DNA from: Batkoa obscura
Taxonomy: Eukaryota > Entomophthoromycota > Entomophthoromycetes > Entomophthorales > Batkoaceae
Assembly: GCA_030770535.1 (NCBI GenBank)
Contig: JASVEC010000135.1
Span: 1 to 44,129 of the forward strand
Direction: 5' to 3'
DNA: 44,129 bases
In this document: positions 1 to 11,413 of the stretch, in pieces
How positions within the stretch are numbered: position 1 is the stretch's first letter
Layout: every line of letters begins with the position of its first letter
Notes under the pieces: model-generated
The model's input: only the letters and a program-made list of their open reading frames with translations
The model's database searches: none
Told to the model about the DNA's origin: nothing
Made by a program: the position numbers and the translations under genes

Positions 1-1
1 T

Positions 2-160
2 GTTAGTAGAGAACAAATGATTTGGGAGTCTGTTGGTCGTGATGTTCAACGTAAAAATAAAGTATTCTCTGCTTTACGTCGTTCTCGCAAATCTATGTCC
101 TCCCATTCCAGATCATTCTCCACTGATAAGCAAAATCAAAATACAACTAACAATGCTTAG
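2..160 (+). CDS. 3' end of an unknown protein gene (partial)
   Basis: The frame is open from base 2 to a TAG at 158-160 and gives a 52-residue C-terminus. It begins VSREQMIWESVGRDVQRK, is rich in Arg and Ser in the middle (ALRRSRKSMSSHSRSFS) and ends in an Asn/Gln/Thr-rich tail. The higher GC and balanced codon use against the surrounding AT-rich DNA support coding. The gene starts outside the window. No domain is recognisable, so no function is offered. It could be the last exon of a longer gene. Confidence 0.5.
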   Translation, partial: VSREQMIWESVGRDVQRKNKVFSALRRSRKSMSSHSRSFSTDKQNQNTTNNA

Positions 161-420
161 TTTTACTATCTTCCATCTACAAAATCCAATTTATATATCA
201 CCTAATATAATAAACTCAAATTATTTTTGGATGGAAATTTGATTTTTAATAATTTTATGTTTATAATAGAATTTCAGTTTCCCATAAAATTGAATGATTT
301 ATAAATTGTAGCCAATAAAAACAATGGTTCATGTTTAAAGTATTCTTAAAAATGAGTATTTGTAAAATGTTTGTTAAATACAATTTACATCAACAATTTT
401 AATTAAAAGTTATTAAAAGG

Positions 421-1885
421 ATGAGTACCAATAATAATGAGTCAGTCAAGCTGAAAGAAAAGAATAGGTACACTAAAAATACAATTTTGAAATTAATTCA
501 TTGGGCGTCCAAATTGGAAAAGTTAAGGCTAATGGACTTAAATACTACGTTTTGTGAAATTATATTAAGACAAATTAACTATGAGTTTACCGAAGAGTGG
601 GTAGAATACAACGAAGAGAAAGCAGAGATTGAAATGGAAGAATCTTTAGTAAAATATGGAGGTTATGTGAGGAGGATCATGTTAACTAACTCTCATGACC
701 TTTCCGTTTTATGAAACTTTATTTAAAAACTGCAAAATTATATATACTATTAAAATCGAACAATGCCCAGTAAATGAAGTGTTAGATTTAGTGTATAAGT
801 ACTATGGAACAGAAATTCGACATTTAACTTTAGGTAGTCCAGTAAATAAAGAAATCACAACTTTAGCACAGATACCCAAATTTCCAAAGATACTAACATT
901 AAGAATTAATCGAATGAATATTGAGACCCCTTGTTTACAAGAAATATTATTTTTTTTAAATGACAGTTTAAAGACGTTAAGTTTGGGTCAGCTAACTTTG
1001 GTTGAAGATAACACAATAAGGTATATAGAAAATAGATTTCCAGAGTTAGATTGTTTGGATTTGGCAACGGAAGCGTTTTATGAAGAAGGTCTCTTAGCAT
1101 TAGAAAAATCGATACATCGATATAAAGAATTGTCATTTGGGGCATTGGCCGATATCACTAAAAACACAGCCAAACTAAAGTTATTAAACAGTAAGATACC
1201 AAAGTTAAAGAGACTTAAAATAGTAGGCAGTAAGCAATTGATTGAAGAAGGGATCAAATTTTCACAATTATTAGTAGGTAGCAATTATGGATTAAGTACA
1301 ATTAGTTTAGCACGTTTGAATATGGATGTCGAATATTATTTTACAATGCAGAGATTCCCTCAATTAGTTACTTTGACATTAGATAACTGTGCAAATTTAT
1401 CTATTGAGCATGTTACAACTATATTCCAGCATCCAACTTTACGAACACTATCTTTAAATGGGAATAGTATAACAGATGAGCATTTTTCATTATTGGTAAG
1501 GCGCAGAAAGATGGATACTGCTCCAATAGCAAACCTTGCAACATTAGCAATCCGGGGTGCTTATCCAATTGGTTTTTTATTTTTAAGTTACTTAGTTATG
1601 AGTTTGTTAAATGTAGTAACATTGGATATAACATCTACAAGGACAAGGAGCGAAATACCAGTAAATACTATGATGCCCCAATTAATGAATTTGAATACCA
1701 AGCCACTAAAATTGGGGGCGATAGGTATTAAGGGATCTTTTATTGACAATGTTATACTAGAAGCATTGCTTATAATGGCGCCCGACTTAAAAGTGATCAA
1801 ATGTAGTGATAGTGAATCCCTTAAAAAACATCTAAGTGCAAAGCATTTACTAAAGAAAGATTTGATAATATTTACTGAGAACTAA
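421..1885 (+). pseudogene. F-box/LRR (RNI-like) gene split by a frameshift
   Basis: Two overlapping frames together look like one leucine-rich-repeat protein. The first (421-714, 97 aa) has an F-box-like N-terminus and the stretch KYGGYVRRIML that leads into the repeats of fungal RNI-like proteins. The second is open from about 686 to 1885 (396 aa from the ATG at 695) and carries repeated LRR-type segments such as LRTLSLNGNSITDEHF, LVTLTLDNCANLSIEHV and LNVVTLDITS. The frame changes by one base between about 686 and 714, with no GT-AG pair that would bridge it sensibly. Proteins of this kind are usually substrate receptors of SCF ubiquitin ligases and form large families in some early fungi. 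A recent pseudogene, an assembly error, or two separate proteins are all possible. It lies tail to tail with the S28 peptidase gene, 192 bp away. Confidence 0.65.
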
Positions 1886-2077
1886 ACGAGTACTTAGATA
1901 TAGTAGCTATCTTAAGTAATTGAATGGAACAAATGACAGCAATTTCTACAACAGTTTGATGTTAGTAATTATGAATAATACTCAATTTGATTTATTTTTA
2001 ACAATGATTGTTGGAATAGTTTGATAATAATAAACTAGATAGTGATGCTATTTAATTTCAATTATATTATACTTTTA

Positions 2078-3649
2078 TTAATTTATCCATTCCGCTAATT
2101 TTTTTAATACTAAACTCCTTGCTAATCTTAAATCTAAGGGATCATTATCAAAATCAGGTAAAAGATCTTGAGTATGGGAAGCAGAAGTAATCAAAAGTAC
2201 CAGATTATTACTTGTATTCATATTGCTTATATCGTTATTCATGGGGCTGTCTTTATTGGGTAATACTGATAAGTAAGACCAAGGATCTAATTTTCCATTT
2301 GTATAGATGACTTTGCTTATTAATTCATTTCCACCATACCTTTGATTTATATCTTCGACTTTAGGTGGGCCAATTAATTTACTAAAGTGTTGCTTAGAGC
2401 ATACTGTGTTATAAATCCAATCATACGTTAATCTTTGGGACCTTAGACTTATTCCACTATTTGGTGCTGTTTGATAATATCCAAATTCAGTGCATGTTTG
2501 ATAAGTCCACTATATAATGTAACAAAAGTAAATAAATAAATATACACATAATCAGCTTAATAATATAATCTACCTGTCTGTTAGCATTATCTGGATTGTA
2601 TTTGATATCTTTGATTTCATCTATAAAGGTTAAATCATAGCACGATTTATTTTGAGATTTGAAATAAATCTTGGCAGCAGTTGAAAAATATGCTAAATAT
2701 TCATTGAATGACATGTTATAATCTATATTACTACATACAGTATTCACATTAAACGGTACATTAGGTCGATTATATTGCACTGCTGTTGCAAACATATCCG
2801 ATAGCACAGATACAAACATAGTGTCATCTATTACACTTTGACATTCAAATTGTTCTTTAACTTTTGAGATTGCATTACTGTTTTTACTATTTAATAATGT
2901 GTCCAAGTTTTTAGTAAAGTTAGCAATGATATTAGCACACTTTTCACCAAATGAAATCGCAGTAATTTGATCATACTGATAAAAATCTCCAAGTGCTTTT
3001 ACTGGAGCAGAAGAAGCTAAAGCCGCATCAATTAAATTTGGAAACAATTTTCTAGACCAAGCAGCTAAATTACCAGCGTAACTACCACCAACAACAATTA
3101 CCTTTTGATTCTCCTTTCTTTTGCTTTGTAAAAAGGATTCAATATCTTTTAAACTTTGTAGACTACTTAAATAACTCAAGTTATCTACACTCATATCTTC
3201 AAATAATCTACTTTCCCCATAATAGCGATGCTCTAAGGTATAAATCATGGCTTGAAGTTGTTGGGCTATCCTTACTATAAACCCACTTTCACTACTTCTT
3301 GAGACTAACTTGCCTTCCCCACCAATATATAATAATAGTGGTCCATTCACTTTATAATAGTTGTCATTTTGATAGTAGCGTTGACTAAAATTTCTGTTAT
3401 CATTTAAATTAAAATGATCAACTCTTTGTTGAAATATTAAACCTTTGCCTTCAGCCATCATAGGTTCTAATTTATTAGTTAATAATGGTATTGGCTTAAT
3501 TCCTGCCTCGTTTTCATAATCTATAGCTGCTATAGCCCTAAGCAAAATTTAATTAATTAAATAATAGGTTTAGTTTAGTATTACCTTAAACTATAAGTTA
3601 TATTTAAACAAGTTAATAAAAGGAAAAATAGACGTATAAATAAATTCAT
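2078..3649 (-). CDS. Secreted serine peptidase, family S28 (prolyl carboxypeptidase / PRSS16 type)
   Basis: I model three exons, 3649-3585, 3537-2574 and 2509-2078, with introns of 47 and 64 nt (gtaata...ttag, gtagat...atag), giving 486 aa. Exon 1 encodes the signal peptide MNLFIRLFFLLLTCLNITYS. The mature part has the S28 hallmarks: FQQRVDHFN near residue 60, IGGEGKL, EHRYYGES, and the nucleophile motif GGSYAGNLAAW with Ser174. The last exon supplies the rest of the triad, Asp418 in NGKLDPW and His455 in SASHTQDL, plus the family motif YQTCTEFGYYQT. Known members cleave after proline near chain ends and act in the secretory pathway or outside the cell. The usual GGSYGG is GGSYAG here. Length is normal for the family. 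The gene looks intact. Secretion fits the trypsin-like protease further along. Confidence 0.9.
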
Positions 3650-4222
3650 TCTTTAATATTTAATATTGTAAAATAAAAACACAATATGTTATTTATACAT
3701 CTCTTTTTTTTTTTCTTGTTATAACCTTTCTTAATTTCCGTTTTATTTTTATTGACATTTTTAACATTTTAACTTGCTTATTTTCCATTTTTAGATTTAT
3801 CAATGTTGTTCAATTGCTGTTCTAGTACCTCTTTTAACTTCTTTTAATAAAAATGATATAGCTTTAGTCTATCAGTTTATTTGTTTTTCATCTTTTTAAC
3901 TCAATAATCTATCATAAAATAATTGATATTAATTTCTTAACTAAATAAACATTCTTGGATATTGTGATAATATTTTATAATTGATATTTTGAATAAAATT
4001 AACTTATTGGTTTATAAGCCGTAAAATTTTAATCAAGTAAATTAAATAATGTGCGTAGCACCTCCAAGTGTTCTAATAAAATAATATTTTAGTATCTCAA
4101 CATAATATAAAATAAATTAAAATGAATATTATTTTATCCACAGTTTATTAATTGAAATATAAAATAAGCTCAAGTATCTGAATAACTTCGCTTAACCAAT
4201 GAAATCATCAGGGTATGGTGCA
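3650..4222. other. Intergenic, AT-rich, no gene seen
   Basis: This holds the 5' flank of the S28 peptidase gene, with a T/C-rich run near 3710-3725 that may belong to its promoter. I see no RNA gene or repeat. Confidence 0.5.
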
Positions 4223-4404
4223 CTATTTATTTTCTGGATCTAAAGTTCTTAAATTGTCAGCAGTCACATTAATATTGGTAAATGATTTAAAGCCATTTTT
4301 CCTAAGATTAGCCTTCAACCTGCTAATTTTAGATAATATCTAAAGCGTTTGTTTGGACATAGTGACACAATGTCAGAATGATCCAATGAGATCAAGTGTA
4401 TATG
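4223..4404 (-). pseudogene. Relic of a protein-coding gene, unidentified
   Basis: On the minus strand two short frames read like real protein and abut. The upstream one, from about 4404, includes SLDHSDIVSLCPNKRFRYYL and ends in a TGA. The next continues LKANLRKNGFKSFTNINV and TADNLRTLDPENK to a TAG at 4225-4223. The join KLAG/LKAN looks like a one-base shift inside a formerly continuous frame. Both ends run into stops, so this is most simply the 3' remnant of a decayed gene, or its last exon. I do not recognise the family. Confidence 0.4.
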
Positions 4405-4605
4405 TTAGTGGCCAATAGAATAAGATCTATTAGGAATAAAAATTAAAATTTAGCCAATAAAATTTAAGTCTCAATTGATATTTCTAACCTAACCAAAACA
4501 ATTAGTAAAAAGTAATGGTGAGAGATTTTATAAAATTAACGGTTTCTGTTCTAATCAATTCTATCAAAATTAGGATTCATTTTAATAAGCAAGTTTTTTT
4601 GAAGC

Positions 4606-6097
4606 ATGTCGGCAGTATTGAGAGCATCAAGTTTAATCAAGGCGAGGCAGGCTTCTAAAGTTTTGAAGGATACCTCTAATGCCTCAAAATTTTATAAATA
4701 TTTAAGTCAAATTACGTTGGGCACTGTAAAGGTCGGGGACCACTGTCAGGTACCTTACAACTTTGGGGAAACTCAGTTAGCCCTTAGAAATGGTGGCTAT
4801 TCATCCTTTTACCCTAATCAAGGGACTAACAATAAATCGATGGGGGATTCAATGGGGATGCTACCCCTAGTAAATAATGAATTTAATTCAAGTACAATTT
4901 ATAATCCTCGTTCAGACGCTGGATTTTTCGATTTGTACTATCCGTCACCATCGCCACCAATAGTTAAAGACTGGAATCAACAATCAGATTATGGAATGCA
5001 TTTACATCCTTGGCAGCAGTATTACTTTGATTATGGAGTTACAGGGATACCAAAAACAAATTCAAAGTTACCTTTTCCAGATGAAGATAAGTTTTATTTA
5101 AGTAAGGGGTTTGGTGAAGATGCATGTTTCATACGTAAAGACTCTTTAGGGGTAGCAGATGGAGTAGGAGGATGGAGAAAAGTGAAAGGTATTTCTTTCT
5201 TTGTTTCAATAACGTTTGAACTTAATGTTGTTTAGGTGCAAACTCTGCCTTCTTTTCGCGCAACTTGATGCATTTTGCTTGTCAAGAACTTTCAAAGTTA
5301 GAGAGTTTGGATTACAATTCTTCGCAGTCACCAGCTGAAGGTGGTGTTTATTTATCACCTTGTGAACAGCGGTTGTTTTATCATCAAGTAGATCCTATTA
5401 AGATTCTTGAAAATAGTTATCGTTTAGCTATTGAATCAGCTTCAAGTTATGTAAGTGTTATGATTATATACTAATTATAATTTATATTTATATATTTACT
5501 TAGAAAATAAAAGGCTCAAGTACAGCATGTATTGTTATACTTCGAAATAACGAATTGAGGATTGCGAATTTGGGTGATTGTGGAGTAGTAGTTTTAAGAG
5601 ACGGCGTTGTTATTTTCCAAACTTTAGAGCAACAACATTCATTCAACTTCCCATATCAATTGGGCACAAATTCTAAGGATCGACCAAAAGATGCACAATA
5701 CTACTCATATTCAGTAGAAAAAGGAGATGTTATAGTAATGGGAAGTGATGGTTTATTTGACAATTTATTCCTTTCTGATATTGAAGAAGAAGTAACAAAA
5801 TGGAAGCCCGACTTTGATTGGGTATATGATACAAGTTCCTATAATGAAGTTTTGGGGTTTTGCACTACATCAACGAGCCTTAGAAATGCATCAAGTCATT
5901 ATGAAGCTAATTTGAGACCTGGAGACTTATCTCATGCTTTAGCAGCTCGTGCCTGCAAAGTATCACAACAGACCACGACCAATCAATCTACACCTTTTGA
6001 AGAAAGAGCTAAGAAAGAGGGCATAAAGTTTCAAGGTGGTAAAAGGGATGATATCACGGTTTTAGTGGCTGTGGTAGCACCACAAGCTCAAGATTGA
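4606..6097 (+). CDS. PTC7: PP2C-type protein phosphatase, PTC7-like, mitochondrial
   Basis: Exons 4606-5188, 5236-5450 and 5504-6097 join in frame to 463 aa, with introns of 47 and 53 nt (gtattt...ttag, gtaagt...ttag). The N-terminus MSAVLRASSLIKARQASKVL is basic and free of acidic residues, like a mitochondrial presequence. PP2C/PPM motifs follow: GEDACF near 170, ADGVGGW with metal ligand Asp185, GSSTACIV, LRIANLGDCG, GSDGLFDN with Asp348 and the final KRDDITVLVAVV. This short SpoIIE/PTC7 branch dephosphorylates mitochondrial proteins; in yeast Ptc7 acts on the CoQ biosynthesis factor Coq7. A region of about 110 residues between presequence and catalytic core is rich in Tyr, Pro, Asn and Ser and probably specific to the lineage. 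Catalytic metal ligands all appear present. Confidence 0.9.
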
Positions 6098-6431
6098 TAT
6101 TTTACTTTTATATTCTTTTTTTAGATTTTATAACTCTTTACATCCCCTTTTACTAACACTAATAAGTTTATTTAAAGTTGGGCATATATTACCCTTCTAT
6201 CTCTATTACATATGCTCTCTCTTAAAATTGTTGATTCTATTAATTGTTTATCATAAAATTTATTTTTTATTTTTTAATTCATTAAATAAGTTTATAGTTT
6301 GATTACTATTATTATTTTATTTTATTATTGCTATATTATTCAAATTCTTCCATGACGTGGTAGTTGTTTATGATTAATAATCAACAACTATTATAAAACT
6401 TACTAATGATAAAATTTGATTCTTTTTTAAA
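6098..6431. other. Intergenic between PTC7-like and CLD1-like genes
   Basis: This 334-bp AT-rich spacer lies between two genes on the same strand. It starts with a T-rich 3' flank at 6110-6125 and ends with the promoter of the hydrolase gene. Around 6363-6395 the sequence tagttgtttatga / aatcaacaacta can pair into a short hairpin. No gene is seen. Confidence 0.4.
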
Positions 6432-7624
6432 ATGCGAAATCAATTAAAGAATAAACTAAGCCATCAACTTAAAACCTTGGTCAATTTTTATCAAAGAGAT
6501 CGATGGCTTATAGCACAGCAAACAGAACTTAAAATATTAAATACGGTTTACGAATTGCAAAAAATAAATAACAATCAAGCCATTACTTTAAACAATGACC
6601 AACCCGTACAATTGTATAATCAAAAAGTAGACGATGGTGAATTTATACACACATTAAGTATCAAGACCAACAACACAAAAAACATTGTAATGTTACACGG
6701 GTTCGGAGTGGGTTTAGGTATTTATATGAAAAACATGGGAGCATTATGTCAATTGAGTTCCAATTATAACCTACATTATTTAGACTGGTTAGGGATGGGT
6801 TTATCTTCAAGACCAGACCTATTAAATTCATTCAAAGATGGCGTGGATATTACTTATAAAGCTGAAGACTTTTTTATTAACGGTTTAGAAGCTTGGCGAA
6901 AAAACAAGAATATTGATAAACTTCAGTTGGTAGGCCATTCGCTTGGTGGGTATCTAGCTTCCTTATATAGTATGAGATATCCTGAAAGAGTAGACAAATT
7001 AATTTTATTATCACCAGGTAAGATCCTTATATTTATAATATCTAGCTTAACTTATCTATTTTAACGTTAGTTGGCATCCCTGAAAAACCAGCTGTTAAGC
7101 CAGATACGAGGCATCGAGCAACAGCTCCTAAGTGGATCAACTGGTTATGGGATCGTCATATGACCCCACAAAAGATTGTACGTAGCTTAGGACCCTATGG
7201 GGAAAGTTTAGTACTAAGGTACATTATGGGAAGGTTTCCAAACTTACCAGAAAATGAACAAGCTTTACTTAAAGAATATTTGTTTGATATAGCTGCTTTA
7301 CCAGGCTCTGGCGAATATGCTCTAGGCTCTATTTTACAAGCTGGGGCTTATGCAAGGTATCCTTTAAAGTATAGGTTAACTAATATTCATATACCTATTA
7401 CATTTGTTTGTAAGTGTTTTTAACATGTATATTAATAATCTATAATAAGTATCTTCATTTTTATAGATGGGGATAGAGATTGGATGAACCCTGATCATGC
7501 ATACAAACTTATAACAAGTTTACCAGATGGATCTAATTTGAAAATAGTACCAAACGCAGGGCATCAATTGTTTTTAGATAACCCAACTTACTTTAATTCA
7601 TTATTAATCAATGAGTTTAGCTAA
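6432..7624 (+). CDS. Alpha/beta hydrolase of the CLD1 / ABHD4-ABHD5 family
   Basis: Exons 6432-7017, 7071-7409 and 7467-7624 join in frame to 360 aa, with introns of 53 and 57 nt. Family features are clear: the oxyanion motif VMLHGFGVGLG near 86-96, nucleophile elbow GHSLGG with Ser170, LLSPVGIPEKP across the first splice junction, acid residue in YGDRDWM (Asp313), and His341 in NAGHQLFLD. The last forms the HX4D motif (His341, Asp346) typical of CGI-58/ABHD5, ABHD4 and yeast Cld1/Ict1. Because the serine is kept, an active lipase is more likely than an ABHD5-type co-activator. Yeast Cld1 deacylates cardiolipin in mitochondria; other members remove acyl chains from N-acyl phospholipids or acylate lysophosphatidate. 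The basic N-terminus could be a mitochondrial signal. It ends 94 bp from the convergent lipase gene. Confidence 0.88.
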
Positions 7625-7718
7625 AAAAGTGATTATAATAAAATATACAATGAGAGTATAATAAAGTAATATACGTAATAACATAATAATATATAATTTA
7701 ATTAATTTATAACGTAAT

Positions 7719-8913
7719 TTAAAATCCTTTGCAATGTAAAAAGGTAGATAATCTCAGATAAAATTCGATATTGTCGAATTCCGTTTCTGGGCTCAATAAT
7801 AATGTTTTAGGTAAGGACAAAGAGGGATTTATATTATATCTGGCATCTTCATACCCGATCACTCGCCCAATAGCAGTCAACCAACGGAAGCGTACCACTA
7901 AATCAAAATGATTGGCTTGTACTGTCTCAACTAATTGACCCCACTCTCCGCTTTTTAGTGAAACTAAACCATCATTCTTACCTTCCACTTGATTAATAAT
8001 TTGCCATGGAAAATTTAAAAAGGAAAGGTAATGCATTTTATCTAAATAAGCATTATAGCTATAATAAGCTACATTAGGGTCATCTGGGGTACTTGGATTA
8101 AATTTGTTTCTACAGTAATCTGTTGTCAAGTGAGAATAAGCTGGAGCGTCCAAATAACTCATCACTCTTTCAAACCATTGTTGTCGTTCATGTTTATCTT
8201 TTATCTTTTCTTCGCTTGAAATTTTACCTACTTTTAAATGATCCCTGCACCAATCCATAAAGCTACTACCTCTATGTGGAGTCGATATTGTTGTCAAACT
8301 TTTTACTTTATATTTTTTATCTTCATTTGGTATTCTACTAATAAGGTATCTACCATCTAATCCTCCCATTGAATGCCCTAACAAGTTTACCTGTTGACCG
8401 GGTAATGTCTTATTTAATAATTCATGAAGTTGTTGTGCTCTTTCTGCTATCGAGCCTGTACTTGATACTTTCACTACAATTACTTTCGATCCCATCTTTT
8501 CCAATGCTTCAGCTACGCCCTGCCAGTAATGTACCTGTAATGTTGGTAAATTATCAAAACCTGATTTAAATGAGCTCAGCTTTAGTTGAATGTGAATTAA
8601 ATGATTTTATTACCTATTTTATCAAAACCATATAGGCCTAAAGTGTAAAATATTAGCTTAGTAGAAAAATGGGAGATACTGATAGCCTACCATGACATAA
8701 TACTACTGGGTTGCGAGTAGGTTTATAATTTGGTCTTAATACATAGATACTTTGACTAGCTTTAATCTTTTCTTTTTTCTTTTCTTGTATATTCGTTTTT
8801 TGCTGAGTTACTGTGGCTTTAAGTAGGCTTTTGATAGTTGATTTAAACGGTGCAATATTTAGAGCCTGTTTTATAGTATCAAAGTTGAAGTTAATGGCCA
8901 ATTTACGATTCAT
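7719..8913 (-). CDS. Triacylglycerol lipase with bacterial-type (family I) active site, copy 1
   Basis: Exons 8913-8691, 8637-8614 and 8560-7719 give 362 aa; both introns are 53 nt and exon 2 is only 24 nt. The mini-exon encodes LYGFDKI, and splicing restores CHGLYGFDKIGFDNLP, matching the paralogue at 38.7 kb. The oxyanion motif is PVVLCHG, nucleophile GHSMGG (Ser146), acid Asp279 in GKNDGLVS and base His300 in ANHFDLV. The NDGLV/NHFD pairing is that of Pseudomonas/Burkholderia-type lipases. No clear signal peptide; the first 35 residues are basic and could target an organelle or lipid droplet. The next gene is another lipid hydrolase, tail to tail. The last residues YLRLSTFLHCKGF match the end of copy 2, so the C-terminus is conserved. 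Confidence 0.88.
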
Positions 8914-9895
8914 TATTTTTTATAAATTAATTATACATTCTTTTATACTATTAAAAAATAAATTTGTTATTCCCCTTCAACTTGACTATGTTAGATTCAC
9001 ATGCTAATTTATCATTTTACCTCATAATTCGTTAACTTTTTATTAAATTTGGGAATTACTTGTGTTCTTAAACCAATCAATGTGTTCAGTCTTACAATAT
9101 GCTGGTTTGGACAAGCCACAATTGAAGTTGAACTATTTTGTTTGGGCTCTTTAATTGATTTGCTGCTTAAATTTATTTTAAACTGAATAGTAATCTAAGT
9201 TTGACGTTATTAGGTCATTTAATCATTACTTGATTGATTTGAGTGCATGTTTGTAAACTTAACTAATATAATACAATATCCAGATTAAATATAGTAACTT
9301 GTTATCATTGCTTGTATTTTGATAGCATTTAAATTAAGATAAAGAATTAAACACCTTTAAGACTTTTTACAATTAATAAAATAAAATGGTATTATCGATT
9401 TATTTTAATAATAAGAGCATAATAATTCATACTAGATAAATTAGTTTGAAAAGTTCAAAGCAGTTAAGTCAGAGTATAAGTTTTTAAAAAAAGGCAAAAT
9501 ATAATGTCATACCTAATATTAATTTTCAAGTATTATTCAAATATTTTAGACCAAAGAGGCCAATTATTTATAATTATCATTAAAATTTTTAGTAATATTT
9601 AAAAATAGAAGTAAACATTACTTATAACATCTATTAAAATTATACTAAATTGTTTTAGTATATTAAATACTATAGTAGATATTTCAACTTGAAGACAGAG
9701 GAATTTGTTTTTGAGGACACTATCATTTAGACTTATATAATGTAGATATATAATTTTAATGACATGGACATAAATTATTACATAAAAATTAATCTGACAT
9801 CGTTTTTTATAAACTCTCATCATTAAAATAATTAATGTTATATTAAATAATATTAGATAGCCTTTTAATTTTTTCAAAATTTTAAATAAGCAAGT
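8914..9895. other. Intergenic, AT-rich, no gene seen
   Basis: This is the upstream flank of lipase copy 1, followed by A/T-dominated DNA. A 92-residue open frame on the minus strand (9599-9877) is all Ile, Leu, Phe, Lys and Asn and has the look of chance in AT-rich sequence. I see no other structure. Confidence 0.4.
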
Positions 9896-9998
9896 GGGGA
9901 TGTTTTTTTTGATTTCATTACTTTTTCCATTTTTTAAGCGTTATTTGAGCGGAAAGATTTTTGGTAAAATTCTTAAACAAAAAAATACATTCCCAAGT
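9892..9998 (-). mobile_element. GGGG-MITE copy 1 (99 bp, TSD AAGT)
   Basis: The element 9896-9994 runs from GGGGATGTTTTTTTTGATTT to ...AAAATACATTCCC and is flanked by the direct repeat AAGT (9892-9895 and 9995-9998). It contains the family core, ATTTTTTAAGCGTTATTTGAGCGGAAAG split over two arms, in reverse orientation. I call the orientation plus when the arm GTTTAAGAATTTTACTAAC comes first. It is non-coding. Confidence 0.85.
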
Positions 9999-10960
9999 AA
10001 TTCCCTATAACTCAAAAAACAGCCCAAAGTAGTACACATAGAGACTCATTTTAAAAGCAACCAGGTTTTCAACATACTTTATGCTACATTTATTATTATA
10101 ATTTTAAAGTTTAATCTTTTTAATAAGCTTTATTTTAGATTGTTTAATATAATATACATTGAGCAACAATAAAGTCGACTACTTTTCAACATTGAAAGCA
10201 AAAAATAAATATATTTTTGATGCATTGTAAATCATTTATAATAAATGACCTTAGTTTTAGCTTTAAAAAGTGAAAATCACAAAAATATGATTAAACATAT
10301 CATAACTCAATGAATAATTTGTCAAATAATATAGCATAAAACTTATCAAGGATATTAAGCTCTATACTACATTTGATATTATGATATTGGAGATGTAAAC
10401 AGTCTAACAACTCTAGTAAAATTTATGGATTTCTGCAAAAAAGTGTATAATGCTTTTGTAAGAGCAACTAACTTTAACTGTTATAATATATTAATACAAA
10501 ATGTAGAGTAAAATTTGAAGTTTCTAATAGCTTTTATTTAATATTACCTACTGTATTATTTATTGAACTATGGCAAATTTAGTTATTTTTTAAAGTCTTA
10601 AAAAGGATTCAGTTCTAGTATAATATAAGACACTTTAATATAAAAACTTGCCAAAAAATATTACCAGAATAGTATATATATATTATATAATTCTAGATAT
10701 TATAATGACTTTTCATACCAACCTTTTTAGCTGAATCGGACCGGATGGGCTAAGTTTAAATAGTACTTGCTATTAACTCTTTTTAATAATCAATTTAAAT
10801 AATACGAAATTTGTTTAGATCAAGTATAAATCTACATTCAAAATCTCTATTAATTCTATCCTTCGATCTCCTTTCGATTTTTCCTTTATCTTTGTACTAC
10901 CTACTTTATTAAATTTTATTAGGATGAATCGCCACTAACTCAATGAATAATAAGTATATA
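9999..10960. other. Intergenic, AT-rich, no gene seen
   Basis: This is almost pure A/T with many stops in all frames. A slightly GC-richer patch sits at 10730-10760 and a pyrimidine-rich stretch at 10845-10915. I see no supported feature. Confidence 0.4.
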
Positions 10961-11059
10961 GGGCTGTATTTTTTTTGTTTAAAAGTTTTACTAACAAACT
11001 TTCCACTTAAATAGCGCTTAAAAATGGAAAAAATAATGAAGTCAAAAAAAAACACTCCC
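10961..11059 (+). mobile_element. GGGG-MITE copy 2 (99 bp)
   Basis: This copy starts GGGCTGTATTTTTTTTGTTT and ends in AAAAAACACTCCC, with the arm GTTTTACTAACAAACTTTCC and core CTTAAATAGCGCTTAAAAATGG between. The flanks atat and aaat do not form a perfect 4-bp duplication, so they may have mutated. Confidence 0.8.
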
Positions 11060-11413
11060 AAATGTTATTATTGTTTATCAACTTGTAAAAAAACATTTAA
11101 ATAATAAAAACATAAACTATTAAATCATGGTATAAATTTTAACGTTTAATATCCAAGTTAGTATTCAATAAATAAAATTGAAAGCATTTTTTATTTAATT
11201 AACTGGCTTTGTCAAAGTCTTATTTTATATGGCTAAGATAGACTTAATAGGGATGGCATATAATAAGCTATGAACTATATAATATAAAAAAAATAAAAGA
11301 TACTATTATAAAATTCAATAGTCTTATTAAAAAGTATAGTATCAAAAAATAGTTTAATAAAAAGCTTCAAGTTGTTGTACTAAAAGTTTCTTTTATACTT
11401 TAGTTAGACAACT

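Noticed and set aside
33-242. Plus-strand 69-aa frame at the window start
   Set aside because: It overlaps, in another frame, the better supported C-terminus at 2-160 and then reads through AT-rich spacer.
686-714. Programmed +1 frameshift in the F-box/LRR gene
   Set aside because: No recognised shift-prone heptamer or downstream structure; a simple indel explains the data.
8561-8613. Earlier acceptor sites (8577 or 8572 region) for lipase copy 1 intron 2
   Set aside because: They put the third exon in a frame with early stops; only the AG at 8562-8561 restores the sequence collinear with copy 2.
9599-9877. Minus-strand 92-aa frame
   Set aside because: Only AT-type residues, no motif, and no splice or neighbour support.
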